Shown piece by piece: positions 34,305-42,832 of a stretch of DNA of 50,040 bases (the stretch's first letter is position 1; each line of letters begins with the position of its first letter). Origin of the DNA: JAGXOF01 sp046545575 (GTDB taxonomy: Bacteria; Chloroflexota; Dehalococcoidia; SZUA-161; SpSt-899); assembly GCA_046545575.1 (NCBI GenBank), contig JBKGZM010000007.1, positions 1 through 50,040 on the forward strand. The letters run 5' to 3'. The translations under genes were made by a program, and so were the position numbers. Under the pieces are notes generated by a model that was given only the letters and a program-made list of their open reading frames with translations, did not search any database and was not told the DNA's origin.

Positions 34305-34645
34305 AGGACAAATCATACGTGCCCGAACGAGGGGATGCTGTTTGGGTAACTCTGAATCCAAAAGCGGGACATGAGCAATCCGGACGAAGGCCTGCGCTGG
34401 CTCTCTCACCGGGGGCATATAACGATAAAGTTGGGCTTGCTATATTTTGTCCGATTACCAGCCAGGTGAAAGGATATCCATTCGAAGTCAACCTTCCACG
34501 AGATTTACCCATCAGTGGAGCGGTGCTTTCCGATCAGGTGAAGAGTCTGGATTGGCGGGTACGAAAAGCCGAGAAGATATGCGAGTTACCTCAAGACACT
34601 GTCGAGGAGACGCTTCAAAAGCTGGGTACGCTGCTGGTGCCATAA
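34298..34645 (+). CDS. mazF: MazF/PemK-type mRNA interferase toxin
   Basis: A 115-residue toxin very like E. coli MazF, a sequence-specific, ribosome-independent mRNA endonuclease. Motifs: YVPERGDAVWVTLNPKAGHEQSGRRPALALSP, CPITSQVKGYPFEV with the catalytic Arg/Thr region, and LSDQVKSLDWRVRKAEKI. The start overlaps the mazE stop, giving tight coupling. The recognition sequence cannot be told from the protein. The gene is followed by a dispersed palindromic repeat. Confidence 0.94.
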   Translation: MVKDKSYVPERGDAVWVTLNPKAGHEQSGRRPALALSPGAYNDKVGLAIFCPITSQVKGYPFEVNLPRDLPISGAVLSDQVKSLDWRVRKAEKICELPQDTVEETLQKLGTLLVP

Positions 34646-34716
34646 GTGGAAACGAAAACTGCACTATAGGGCGTGCCGATTTTGGCGGCTATAGAAAGCT
34701 GCCCTGCTAGGGGTAA

Positions 34717-34734
34717 GGGCGAATTTATTCGCCC
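34717..34734. repeat. Dispersed palindromic repeat, copy 3
   Basis: GGGCGAATTTATTCGCCC, followed by CTACCC-containing sequence within 20 bp. It is the same 18-mer as at 24884 and 29319 except for the two central bases. It lies in the 210-bp gap between mazF and marR. Confidence 0.85.
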
Positions 34735-34820
34735 TCCCGATCCCCTACCCGACCAGCTCCTGAATGATACCTGTAAGACCTGCCCCGAGTATCAACAGGT
34801 TAGGGAAAATCAGATTCCCA

Positions 34821-34849
34821 TTGACACTTTAGTAAATGTCAGTTAAACT
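34821..34849 (+). promoter_or_regulatory. Promoter of marR, probably leaderless
   Basis: TTGACA (34821-34826), 17-bp spacer, TAAACT (34844-34849). The predicted start, about 34856, is within 3 nt of the ATG at 34859, so the mRNA may lack a leader. The inverted pair TGACA / TGTCA spans the -35 and spacer (34822-34840) and is a candidate MarR operator. Confidence 0.6.
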
Positions 34850-34858
34850 ATCAACGTG

Positions 34859-35398
34859 ATGTCAACTGAGGCTTCTAAGGACAAGCAGGGATTAATAAAT
34901 GAGGTTATGGAGCTTCAGCGGCGGGCGGACCAGATGGTAAAGCCATACGTCCCGGACGTTTGGATGGAATTGAACCTGACCGTTGCGCAGCTCAAGAGCC
35001 TCATCTTCGTTGTGTGTGAGGAAAGGACCAGTTCCCGCAAGCTAGCGGCCGCGTTACAGGTTACTCCTTCCAATGTAACCGGAATCGTGGACCGGCTCGT
35101 AGAACAGGGATTTATAACCCGTACTCAAAACCCTGATGACCGCCGTGCTCTTCTTCTACAGCCCACCGATAAAGGACAAGCGGCATTGACTAAGTTGAGG
35201 CAGGGTATAGAGACCCATCAAGCCGAGATCTTACGGGGTATGAATGTGGAGGAACTCTTAACTCTGCATCAGGGCCTTTCATCGCTGGTCAGGGCTGCGG
35301 AGCAGTATGAGCAAAACGTGGACAAGGAGAAGGAGTTGAGTAATAGTGAAGACTGTTTGGGAAAGTCGCAAAAGGGGATGAAGGATGAAAGCGATTGA
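34859..35398 (+). CDS. MarR-family transcriptional regulator
   Basis: A 179-residue MarR-type regulator of the drug-export operon it begins. The winged-helix core is clear: LTVAQLKSLIFVV, RKLAAALQVTPSNVTGIVDRLVEQGFITR (recognition helix) and the DDRRALLLQPTDKG wing. The C-terminal 30 residues are polar and extended. ATG 34859 or the adjacent GTG 34856 starts it, close to the predicted transcription start. It overlaps the next gene by 14 bp, so it is the first gene of a marR-ABC-ABC-permease operon, and autoregulation is likely. Confidence 0.9.
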   Translation: MSTEASKDKQGLINEVMELQRRADQMVKPYVPDVWMELNLTVAQLKSLIFVVCEERTSSRKLAAALQVTPSNVTGIVDRLVEQGFITRTQNPDDRRALLLQPTDKGQAALTKLRQGIETHQAEILRGMNVEELLTLHQGLSSLVRAAEQYEQNVDKEKELSNSEDCLGKSQKGMKDESD

Positions 35399-36329
35399 GG
35401 TTGAAGGCCTGACCAAGAAATTCGACCGTGTTACGGCCGTGGATAATATCTCCTTTGAGGTAGAGGGGGGTCAGTGCTTTGGTCTAGTGGGCCCAAACGA
35501 GGCGGGGAAGACGACCACACTGATGCTTCTGGCTACTGTCCTCAATCCTGACTCAGGACTGGCCAGGGTATGTGGACATAGCATTCTGGACGAAAAGGAT
35601 GAGGTCAGAACAAATATCGGCATGGTCTTTGAGGAAATGAGCCTGGATATTCAGCTTACCGGGAAAGATAATTTGAACTTCCATGCGTGTATGTACCATA
35701 TGCCCAGGAAGGTAAGGGAGGAAAGGGTTGCCGAGGTCCTCAGGGTTGTGGATTTAGAAGGCAAGGCGGATATTCCCGTTAAGAATTATTCAGGTGGCAT
35801 GCAGCGCCGTCTGGAGATAGCCAGGAGTATGCTAACTCACCCCCGAGTTCTCCTGTTGGACGAGCCTACGGTGGGACTTGATGTGCAGACAAGAAGGTTT
35901 ATGTGGGACTATGTCAAGGGACTTAATCGTGAACGGGGTATGACGGTTCTCCTGGCAACGCATTACATCGAGGAAGCGGACTACCTGTGCGACAGGATAG
36001 GGATTATGAATAATGGAAGAATAGCGGCCACCGGAACACCTCAAGAGCTTAAGGACTCTGTGGGGAAGAGCGTGGTCTCCCTTTCGGTGTCCGGGGATTC
36101 GTCCGATGGGTTTCCCCAGATGCTGGAGGAGCTTCCCTGGGTTGAGGGTGTTCAGGAGAATAATGGCTTTCTGGAAGTCGGACTGCGAAGGGAGAATGTG
36201 AACTTGGCTGAGATAGCGGAACTCGCGCAGTTGCGAGGACTTACTATTTCCTCCATCAGCATTCGCAAGCCCAGTCTGGAGAATGCCTTTTTCCGTTGCG
36301 TGGGAATCCCGCTCGAGGGAGAGCAGTAA
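35385..36329 (+). CDS. DrrA-type ABC ATPase with altered Walker A
   Basis: A 314-residue ATPase of the drug-export ABC family. The Walker A loop reads GPNEAGKTT, with Glu replacing the usual Gly of GPNGAGKT. The signature YSGGMQRRLEIARSM, Walker B VLLLDEPTVGLD and switch His in LLATHYIEEADYL are normal. A DrrA-like C-terminal domain follows. The gene overlaps both marR (14 bp) and the second ATPase (1 bp, TAATG). Two ATPases before one permease suggest an asymmetric heterodimer with this subunit as the less active partner; that is inference. Confidence 0.9.
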   Translation: MKAIEVEGLTKKFDRVTAVDNISFEVEGGQCFGLVGPNEAGKTTTLMLLATVLNPDSGLARVCGHSILDEKDEVRTNIGMVFEEMSLDIQLTGKDNLNFHACMYHMPRKVREERVAEVLRVVDLEGKADIPVKNYSGGMQRRLEIARSMLTHPRVLLLDEPTVGLDVQTRRFMWDYVKGLNRERGMTVLLATHYIEEADYLCDRIGIMNNGRIAATGTPQELKDSVGKSVVSLSVSGDSSDGFPQMLEELPWVEGVQENNGFLEVGLRRENVNLAEIAELAQLRGLTISSISIRKPSLENAFFRCVGIPLEGEQ

Positions 36330-37318
36330 TGGCCATTCTGGAAGTCAAAGACCTTACCAAAAAGTTCGGCGACTTTACCGCTGTGGATAGTATCAGCTTT
36401 GAAGTTCGGGAAGGGGAGATCTTCGGATTTTTGGGCCCCAATGGTGCGGGCAAGTCAACGGCGATAAAGATGCTTACCACTATCCTCAATCCGACATCCG
36501 GAGAGGCCAGGGTCTGTGGTTATGATGTATCACGGCAAAGGGACGATGTAAGGAAAAACCTCGGGATCGTGTTCCAGGATTCTGCGACTGACACGTTTCT
36601 TACCGGCAAGGATAATCTCAACTACCATGGTGTGGTGTACCACATGAACAAGAAGGATAGGGAGCAGATGATAGCCGAGGTCCTGGATTTGCTCGATCTT
36701 AAGGGTAAGGAGAATATCGCTCTGAAGGATTGCTCGGGAGGAGTTCAACGCAGATTTGAGGTGGCTCGAGGGTTTATGACACGACCCAGGTTGCTTTTTC
36801 TGGATGAGCCGACTATAGGACTGGACATACAGGCAAGGAAAACACTGTGGGACTATATCACTAAACTCAGAGAGAATGAGGGAGTGACCATTCTCCTGAC
36901 TACCCACTATATCGAAGAAGCCGACCATTTATGTGATCGGGTGAGTATAATCGATCATGGGAAAATCTCTGCCATCGATTCCCCTCAGAATCTAAAGGAT
37001 ACTGTCGGCACTGATCGTGTTCGGGTGGAAATAGCAGATGGCCGGGGTGACGATTTTGCCAATTTGTTTCAATATCTTGATTGGGTGAAGAATGTCGAAC
37101 GGAATGAGGGTGTATTTGAGATGTCTGTAGAAGGTGGCGAGAGGCGAATTCCTGAAATCCTTGGAGTTGCAAGTCACAACGGGATCCCCATTACGTCGAT
37201 AGAGTCGTTTAAGTCGACTCTTGAGGACGCCTTCCTTCACTTCACAGGCAAGACGATACGTGAGGATGAAGGGGATATACGTGAGTTCAGAAAAGCAATG
37301 ATGAGAAAGAGGAGATAA
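36329..37318 (+). CDS. DrrA-type ABC ATPase, second subunit
   Basis: A 329-residue ABC exporter ATPase. Walker A GPNGAGKST, signature CSGGVQRRFEVARGF (Val for Met, Phe for Leu), Walker B LLFLDEPTIGLD and switch His LLTTHYIEEADHL. ATG 36329 shares its A with the upstream TAA stop; it is preferred to an upstream in-frame start at 36296, which adds residues without homology. The C-terminal domain ends REFRKAMMRKRR, much like the end of the orphan ATPase at 24238. It is 4 bp from the permease gene. Confidence 0.92.
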   Translation: MAILEVKDLTKKFGDFTAVDSISFEVREGEIFGFLGPNGAGKSTAIKMLTTILNPTSGEARVCGYDVSRQRDDVRKNLGIVFQDSATDTFLTGKDNLNYHGVVYHMNKKDREQMIAEVLDLLDLKGKENIALKDCSGGVQRRFEVARGFMTRPRLLFLDEPTIGLDIQARKTLWDYITKLRENEGVTILLTTHYIEEADHLCDRVSIIDHGKISAIDSPQNLKDTVGTDRVRVEIADGRGDDFANLFQYLDWVKNVERNEGVFEMSVEGGERRIPEILGVASHNGIPITSIESFKSTLEDAFLHFTGKTIREDEGDIREFRKAMMRKRR

Positions 37319-37322
37319 GACA

Positions 37323-38147
37323 GTGGAGAAGGCAACAGTTTCTACGGGATTCAGGTTGAGTCGCTTTATAGACCCGCTGCCAATCTACATCATGTGGCTG
37401 AGGGAGATGAAAAGGCTTATGAGGTCTAAGGGTAGGCTGGTTCCGGAGCTTGTAATGCCGGTGCTCTTCCTGGTCTTTCTGGGGATACCTTTGAGCTTAA
37501 TGTCCTCGGGGGGCCAAAGTGAGATGTTCGGGCTCCCTCCCGGAATGGGCTTTCTGGACTACCTGGCCCCCGGGATAGTGGGTATGACCATTCTCTTCAG
37601 TTCCCTTATGGGAGGCGGTTCCCTTGTCTGGGACAAGGAATTCGGATTCTTGAAGGAGGTACTGGTCGCTCCCGTCAATCGCTTTTCCATCCTTTTAGGC
37701 CGTCAGGTCGGAACCATGACCATATCCATAGGACAAGCTTTCATCGTTATCATAATAGCGCTTTTTCTGGGGGTCAATTTCCAGAGTTCAGCCGAAGTTG
37801 CGCTATCGATAGTATTTATGATTTTGACCAGCACAATTTTTATAGGCCTGGGGTTGATACTGGCTACGAGGCTGGGAGAGATGGAAGGTTTCATGGCCGT
37901 ACTGATGATATTTCAGATGCCCATGTTTCTCATATCCCTCGCCATATTCCCCGTCGAGCTTATGCCATCCTGGGTCAAATACATAATATATATCAATCCC
38001 TTCACCTACGGGGTGGATGGGCTGAGGGGAAGCCTTGTTGGATTCTCATATTTCCCTCTTCTGCTTGATTTCGGTGTTCTGCTTGCCTGGGCAGTAGTCC
38101 TTGCCGGACTGGGTACGCGCTTCTTCTCCACAATGGAGGCAGATTAG
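37323..38147 (+). CDS. ABC-2 type permease of the drug exporter (DrrB-like)
   Basis: A 274-residue membrane permease with six predicted transmembrane helices (first at about 40-60, last at about 245-265). It has the ABC-2 motif LMGGGSLVWDKEFGFLKEVLVAPVNR and late YINPFTYGVDGLRG, both typical of DrrB/NodJ-type exporters of lipophilic compounds. The GTG start at 37323 is 4 bp after the ATPase stop. It ends the marR operon and converges on the TolB-like gene with only 10 bp between stops. No terminator was identified there. Confidence 0.92.
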   Translation: MEKATVSTGFRLSRFIDPLPIYIMWLREMKRLMRSKGRLVPELVMPVLFLVFLGIPLSLMSSGGQSEMFGLPPGMGFLDYLAPGIVGMTILFSSLMGGGSLVWDKEFGFLKEVLVAPVNRFSILLGRQVGTMTISIGQAFIVIIIALFLGVNFQSSAEVALSIVFMILTSTIFIGLGLILATRLGEMEGFMAVLMIFQMPMFLISLAIFPVELMPSWVKYIIYINPFTYGVDGLRGSLVGFSYFPLLLDFGVLLAWAVVLAGLGTRFFSTMEAD

Positions 38148-38157
38148 GACTTGCTTG

Positions 38158-39063
38158 CTATTTAAGTAGCAAAATCCAGATGTCATAGTTGCCAGACCGG
38201 TTTGATGTAAAAGCGATGCTCTTACCGTCAGGGCTCCATTCAGCATTACCGTCGTCCGCTGTGTTGGTAGTCAGTTGCACTGGGTTATTTCCATCGCTGT
38301 CGATAGTCCACACATCATAGTTGCCACTTCTCTTGGACATAAAAGCAATGTTTTTCCCCTCCGGACTCCACGAGGGAAGACCGTCAGCCGCTGTGCTGGT
38401 GGTTAGCTGTTTCTTGTTGCTTCCATCGCTGTTGATGATCCAGATGTCGCTGTTGCCAGCCTGGTCTGAACGAAAGGCGATCCTCTTCCCGTCGGGGCTC
38501 CAGTCAGGGTTTGCATCAACCGTCGTGCTGGTGGTTAACTGCCTTGCATTGCTTCCGTCACTGTTGATGACCCATATGTCATTGTTGCCTGATCGTCCTG
38601 ATGTGAAAGCGATCATTTCACCATCCGGACTCCAGGCTGGGGTCCCATCATATGAGGTGTTGGTGGTTAGTTGCTTCAGGTTGCTCCCATCCCTGCTGAT
38701 CAACCAGATGTCACTATTCCCTACGCGGTCTGAGGTGAAAGCGATCCACTCGCCGTCCGGGCTCCATGCGGGATTTCCGTCAAAAGCGGTATTGGTTGTC
38801 AACTGCTCCGGGTTGGTCCCGTCCTTGCTGATTAGCCATATGTCGTTATTTCCGGCTTGTTCTGACATGAAGGCAATGCTCTTGCCATCCGGGCTCCAGG
38901 AAGGTCCCCACTCTCCAGTGGTATTTGTGGTTAACTGAACGGTTTTTTCGGGTAGGGGGTGGATGTTTTCAACAGTCTCGTCCGCCTCATTACACCCGGT
39001 GAGCATTGCTGTCAATGCCATTGCCACTATAGCTGTCAAGCTTGCCAGTATTTGTTTTCTCAT
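38158..39063 (-). CDS. TolB-like six-bladed beta-propeller lipoprotein
   Basis: A 301-residue predicted lipoprotein with signal peptide and lipobox LTGC (Cys24). Six tandem units of about 43 residues follow. Each has the PD40/WD40-like pattern QLTTNT...WSPDGKSIAFxSxRxGNxDIWxIxxDGSN, forming a closed propeller as in TolB. Repeats are unusually alike and suggest recent duplication. No enzymatic domain is attached. It should be a surface-exposed binding protein, ligand unknown. It lies downstream of the MacB-like permease (19-bp gap), so it may be the last gene of that efflux operon. Confidence 0.85.
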   Translation of the reverse strand: MRKQILASLTAIVAMALTAMLTGCNEADETVENIHPLPEKTVQLTTNTTGEWGPSWSPDGKSIAFMSEQAGNNDIWLISKDGTNPEQLTTNTAFDGNPAWSPDGEWIAFTSDRVGNSDIWLISRDGSNLKQLTTNTSYDGTPAWSPDGEMIAFTSGRSGNNDIWVINSDGSNARQLTTSTTVDANPDWSPDGKRIAFRSDQAGNSDIWIINSDGSNKKQLTTSTAADGLPSWSPEGKNIAFMSKRSGNYDVWTIDSDGNNPVQLTTNTADDGNAEWSPDGKSIAFTSNRSGNYDIWILLLK

Positions 39064-39082
39064 ACTTCCAGTATACCCTTAA

Positions 39083-40324
39083 CTATTCGTGTCTCAAAGC
39101 CTCGATGGGGTCCAACCGGGAAGCATTCCAGGCCGGATAGAATCCAAAGAAAAGTCCGACTCCGACTGATACCGAAACAGCCAATATAACTATGTCAGGT
39201 GCTACCACCGTTGTCATCAAGCCCGAGTATTCGACGGCTATTGCGATAGCCCAACCAATTATAACTCCAATGATTCCGCCGGTGAGGGCCAGGAGTGCGG
39301 ACTCAAGCAGGAATTGTCCCCATATGTCTCGTCCCTTTGCTCCAAGTGCTTTCCTGATGCCTATCTCTCTGGTCCTTTCCAGCACGGATACCAGCATGAT
39401 GTTCATCACGCCGATGCCTCCTACCAGCAGGGAAATGGCGGCTATGGCCCCCAGGAGAAGCGTCATTGTGCCCATTGCCTCTGAAACGGTGCTGGCTATC
39501 TCCTCCATGGAAGTAATGCGAAAGTCATTCTCTTCGCTGGGGCTGAGCTGATGGCGGTCGCGAAGGAGAGTGGTAATTTCCTCACTAACATACTCCGTTT
39601 TGCCCTCCTCGCTTAGTGCCATTGCGATTGAGTTGACTACATTCTCTGCCTGGCTGGTCTTTTGTTGTGCCACTGTTTGTTGCAAGACGCTCAGGGGGAT
39701 AAGCAAGGCGTTGTCAGTTTGGTTCACCATCGACTCCCCTTGTCTCTCGAGGATGCCGATTACCCTCACAACCACGTTATTCTCCATACGTACCGTTTGC
39801 CCCAAAGCATCGGAATCACCGAACAGGGTTTCCTTTAGCTCAGGACCGATCACAGCTACCATTCTGAACTCGTTATAGTCGTAAGAGGAGATAAAAGTGC
39901 CCTGGGTTAATTCCGTGTTATATACCTGAAAGTAGGAAGGAGTTATACCCATAACGGTGGCACGGGTGTTCTCATCCCGGAAGATTAACTGGAGCGAGGA
40001 GGAACTGGTAGGAGCAACCTGGGATATGTATGGTACCTCCTCCAGAATTGCATTTGCGTCCTCCTGGGTTAGAGTACCGGCGCTTCCTGCAGCTTCTCTC
40101 ACTTCACCAAGGCTCGTTGCTCCGGGCTGGACAAACATGAGATTTGACCCCAAGGATTCGATGCGGGAGAGGATCTCTGCCTGAGCCCCTCTACCCAGGG
40201 ACATTAAGGCAATGACGGCTGTAACGCCGATAACGATCCCCAGAATGGTCAGGAAGCTGCGGAGCTTATGGGTAGCAACGCCTGTCCAGGCACCATTCAG
40301 AAGCTCAAGCCATGTCTTAATCAT
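39083..40324 (-). CDS. MacB-like ABC permease (FtsX/MacB-PCD)
   Basis: A 413-residue permease of the MacB family. It has one N-terminal transmembrane helix (HKLRSFLTILGIVIGVTAVIALMSLG), a large extracytoplasmic MacB periplasmic-core domain (about 45-260) and three C-terminal helices of the FtsX type, with EIGIRKALGAKGRDI between them. It forms mechanotransmission-type exporters with a separate ATPase and the HlyD-like adaptor, both encoded upstream. ATG overlaps the ATPase stop by 4 bp. The substrate could be a peptide, lipoprotein or antibiotic. Confidence 0.93.
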   Translation of the reverse strand: MIKTWLELLNGAWTGVATHKLRSFLTILGIVIGVTAVIALMSLGRGAQAEILSRIESLGSNLMFVQPGATSLGEVREAAGSAGTLTQEDANAILEEVPYISQVAPTSSSSLQLIFRDENTRATVMGITPSYFQVYNTELTQGTFISSYDYNEFRMVAVIGPELKETLFGDSDALGQTVRMENNVVVRVIGILERQGESMVNQTDNALLIPLSVLQQTVAQQKTSQAENVVNSIAMALSEEGKTEYVSEEITTLLRDRHQLSPSEENDFRITSMEEIASTVSEAMGTMTLLLGAIAAISLLVGGIGVMNIMLVSVLERTREIGIRKALGAKGRDIWGQFLLESALLALTGGIIGVIIGWAIAIAVEYSGLMTTVVAPDIVILAVSVSVGVGLFFGFYPAWNASRLDPIEALRHE

Positions 40325-40989
40325 CCCGTTTCCTCCCCTGCTATTTGACCGTCCAGCATGTGGATGATGCGCTGACAGCGATGAGCGATGCCGCTTTCGT
40401 GGGTTATGATGATGAGAGTGATCCCCTCTTCAGTGTGGAAATCCATAAGTATTGACATTATCTCCTCTTCTGAGCGGCTGTCCAGGTTCCCTGTGGGTTC
40501 ATCAGCCAGGATGATCGGAGGTGACTTGGCAAATGCGCGGGCGATAGCGACTCTTTGTTGTTCACCCCCGGAGAGTTCGGTGGGGCGGTGATTGGCCCTG
40601 TCGGAGAGCCCGACCTTCTCCAGTGCCTCCATTGCACTGTGACGGTTGCTTCCGATGCTGTACCTTAGTCCCAGATCGACATTGGCCAGGGCGGAAAGCT
40701 GGGGCAGGAGGTGGTATGACTGAAAAATGAAACCGATTTTTTGGCCTCTGACTTTTGCCAGTTCACCGCTGCTGAAATTACCCACGTTCTGATCGTCCAG
40801 GTAGTAGGTGCCGGATGTGGGTCTATCCAGGCATCCGATGAGGTTCAGGAGTGTGGACTTGCCCGAACCCGAAGGCCCCATAATCGCCACACGTGCCCCT
40901 GGCTCGATATCGAGATTTATTCCCTGAAGCACCTTTAGCTCCCTTTTGCCCATGGTATAGGCTTTGGTTATATCGTGTAACTGGATCAT
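40321..40989 (-). CDS. MacB/LolD-type ABC ATPase
   Basis: A 222-residue ATPase partner of the MacB-like permease. Walker A GPSGSGKST, Q-loop IFQSYHLLPQLSAL, signature LSGGEQQRVAIARAF, Walker B IILADEPTGNLD and switch His IIITHESGIAHRC are all present. It overlaps both neighbours by 4 bp, giving translational coupling across adaptor, ATPase and permease. Confidence 0.95.
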   Translation of the reverse strand: MIQLHDITKAYTMGKRELKVLQGINLDIEPGARVAIMGPSGSGKSTLLNLIGCLDRPTSGTYYLDDQNVGNFSSGELAKVRGQKIGFIFQSYHLLPQLSALANVDLGLRYSIGSNRHSAMEALEKVGLSDRANHRPTELSGGEQQRVAIARAFAKSPPIILADEPTGNLDSRSEEEIMSILMDFHTEEGITLIIITHESGIAHRCQRIIHMLDGQIAGEETG

Positions 40990-42230
40990 TTTCCCATTCC
41001 CCCCATTCCCGGTATCCCCTTGGATTCTCCTTCTTGTTCAGATGGGACTGATCTCTCGGGAACAACCACCATTTCGCCTTCGCTTAGCCCTTGTATTACC
41101 TCGGTATAGGTGCCGTCGCTGATGCTGGTTTGTATTGTCCTCTTTTCAGTCTCTATTTCAGTTTCACCCTCGCCGGATGATGTTACCACTTGAACATAAC
41201 TCTGGTTGCCCTGAGTGGTGATTGCTGCACTTGGTACCAGCAGTACATCAGTTCTCTTTTCCAATATTATGGTCACGGTAACACTGAGCCCTTCTCTAAG
41301 CTGAAGATTACTGGCCGATGATTGGCCGGGGCGTTCCTGCATTGTCTGGTTTGATCCAGGGGATTGTGGCAGGTTTTCGGGCAAGCTTTGTTCCATTGCC
41401 TCCTGGCCTGGTCCCTGTTTGGATTGTGTTGCTGTTTCCAGCGACTCCACTTTCACTGTTGCCTGGTAGTTTACCACTCCTGATGAGATGGTAGCGGTGG
41501 GTGCGATGTAGCTGACCTTGCCCGGAAGTGTGAGCCCGGATATGGCTTCTACCTGGATCGAAGCACCGGTTCCTATACTCAGCTTCGAGATGTGCATTTC
41601 GTTCACCATGACCTCTACCTCGAACTCGGCAGGGTCAGCGAGCTTGATGGCTGTCTCGCCCGTTGCCTCATCTCCGGCACTGATATTGACTTCAGTGACT
41701 ACGCCGCTGAACGGTGCTTCAATCCGCTGGCTGCTAGATTTGAACTCGGAGAGATTTTCCTGTGCGACTTCAAGCCGGGTCTTAGCTTGCTCGACCTGAA
41801 GCTCTTTCAACTCTATCTCGGGTTGAGTATACTTGGGATAAGTGGTCTGCTCAGCGGTAATTTGGGCGCTCTTTAAATTACTTTCCGCCTCCATCATACT
41901 CAATTTGAGGTCTTTTAGCTTGTCATCCCAATCCGATTGGTCCAGTGTAGCCAGCACATCTCCTTTTTCAACGGAGTCTCCCACTTCCGCCGTTACCTCA
42001 TCCACGGTTATGGCTCCGATCACACTTGCTGGCAGGTCGAAACTGAGTTCTTCCTCTTTAGAAAATTGCAAATTACCCGAGGTGAGGATGTCCACCGTCA
42101 GGGATCCTCGCTGTACCTCAACCTGGTTCCCTGCGGGAGCAGTCGGCTTGGCTTCAGAGCCGCAGCCCAAACTGGAGAAAGCCAGTGAGGGCAGAAGCAG
42201 GGCGATTATTGCTAGCTTGATATTCTTCAT
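40986..42230 (-). CDS. HlyD/MacA-like efflux adaptor lipoprotein
   Basis: A 414-residue adaptor with a signal peptide and lipobox-like LGCG (Cys near residue 21). It has a biotinyl-lipoyl half-motif (EVGDSVEKGDVLATLDQSDW), a coiled-coil hairpin (about 100-160), the second lipoyl half (IEAPFSGVVTEVNISAGDEA), beta-barrel domain and a membrane-proximal domain. A Gln/Ser/Pro-rich insert sits near residues 270-310, and the tail is Gly/Met-rich (GIPGMGGMGK). ATG 42230 follows AAGGGGG and is preferred to 42275. In a presumably single-membrane cell it would link the MacB-like pump to the outside rather than to TolC. Confidence 0.9.
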   Translation of the reverse strand: MKNIKLAIIALLLPSLAFSSLGCGSEAKPTAPAGNQVEVQRGSLTVDILTSGNLQFSKEEELSFDLPASVIGAITVDEVTAEVGDSVEKGDVLATLDQSDWDDKLKDLKLSMMEAESNLKSAQITAEQTTYPKYTQPEIELKELQVEQAKTRLEVAQENLSEFKSSSQRIEAPFSGVVTEVNISAGDEATGETAIKLADPAEFEVEVMVNEMHISKLSIGTGASIQVEAISGLTLPGKVSYIAPTATISSGVVNYQATVKVESLETATQSKQGPGQEAMEQSLPENLPQSPGSNQTMQERPGQSSASNLQLREGLSVTVTIILEKRTDVLLVPSAAITTQGNQSYVQVVTSSGEGETEIETEKRTIQTSISDGTYTEVIQGLSEGEMVVVPERSVPSEQEGESKGIPGMGGMGK

Positions 42231-42270
42231 GTGTTGCCCCCTTGAGAGATCGAGAATGTTGGTGGCTGGG

Positions 42271-42305
42271 CCCACTGGCGGCGGCTGGAAGCCGCCGCCA
42301 GTGGG
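42271..42305 (-). terminator. GC-rich perfect hairpin upstream of the efflux operon
   Basis: CCCACTGGCGGCGGC (42271-42285) pairs with GCCGCCGCCAGTGGG (42291-42305). It lies between two minus-strand genes. With no T-run on either side it may be an attenuator or mRNA-stability element that lowers expression of the downstream efflux genes, rather than a full terminator. Confidence 0.5.
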
Positions 42306-42322
42306 CAGACCTCTCTTATTTC

Positions 42323-42832
42323 TTATTCTTCTTCTTCGCTCGTTATCGTTTGCTGCTCAGCTTCCTCGAAACCGATGGTGAAATTAAGGGAATCGGCCTT
42401 TGTATTCTCCGAAGCTGACAACCGGAGATAAAGTCCAATGGTCTCTCCGGCTTCAAACACGCCATCATTGGGGTCGGCGGAAACGTATCCTTCGAAGTCG
42501 TTCCAGTTTGTGGAATCGTATGAGACTTCAAGGTCTACATCCTGGGGCAGGCCAACCACGTATCGGTGGAGCAATGAAATGTCCTTGTTGCCCTTGTTTT
42601 TCAAAGAGATATAGACCTCATCCGAGCATCCATTTACCCCTATCGTTCCGAAATCAAGGGAGGATGAAGAGAGCGTCATTCCTGGGGAGGCAACGACATC
42701 GTCCGTGATTTTTGCCTTTCCGGGGATTTCCTCCTTGTACTGATAGACTGTCACTGCAGCATAGGCGGTGGTGGCTCCTACCATGAGCCCCAGTAGTACT
42801 CCGAGAACCTTTGACCATAGCGGTAGTTTCAT
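42323..42832 (-). CDS. Secreted protein with Hydin/DUF1573-like Ig domain
   Basis: A 169-residue exported protein with a signal peptide (cleavage probably after AYA, residue about 25). Residues about 48-155 form a beta-sandwich of the ASH/Hydin type: LSSSSLDFGTIGVNGCSDEVYISLKNKGNKDIS. The tail is very acidic (TSEEEE). I do not know its function. It is the first gene of the minus-strand unit followed by the MacA/MacB-like genes, and its promoter carries the direct repeat shared with the two-component system, so it is probably an envelope-stress output. Confidence 0.75.
   Translation of the reverse strand: MKLPLWSKVLGVLLGLMVGATTAYAAVTVYQYKEEIPGKAKITDDVVASPGMTLSSSSLDFGTIGVNGCSDEVYISLKNKGNKDISLLHRYVVGLPQDVDLEVSYDSTNWNDFEGYVSADPNDGVFEAGETIGLYLRLSASENTKADSLNFTIGFEEAEQQTITSEEEE

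Noticed and set aside
38321..38938. 205-codon open frame opposite the propeller gene
   Set aside because: Its regular Leu/Ser/Pro-rich repeats are just the antisense of the six propeller blades.
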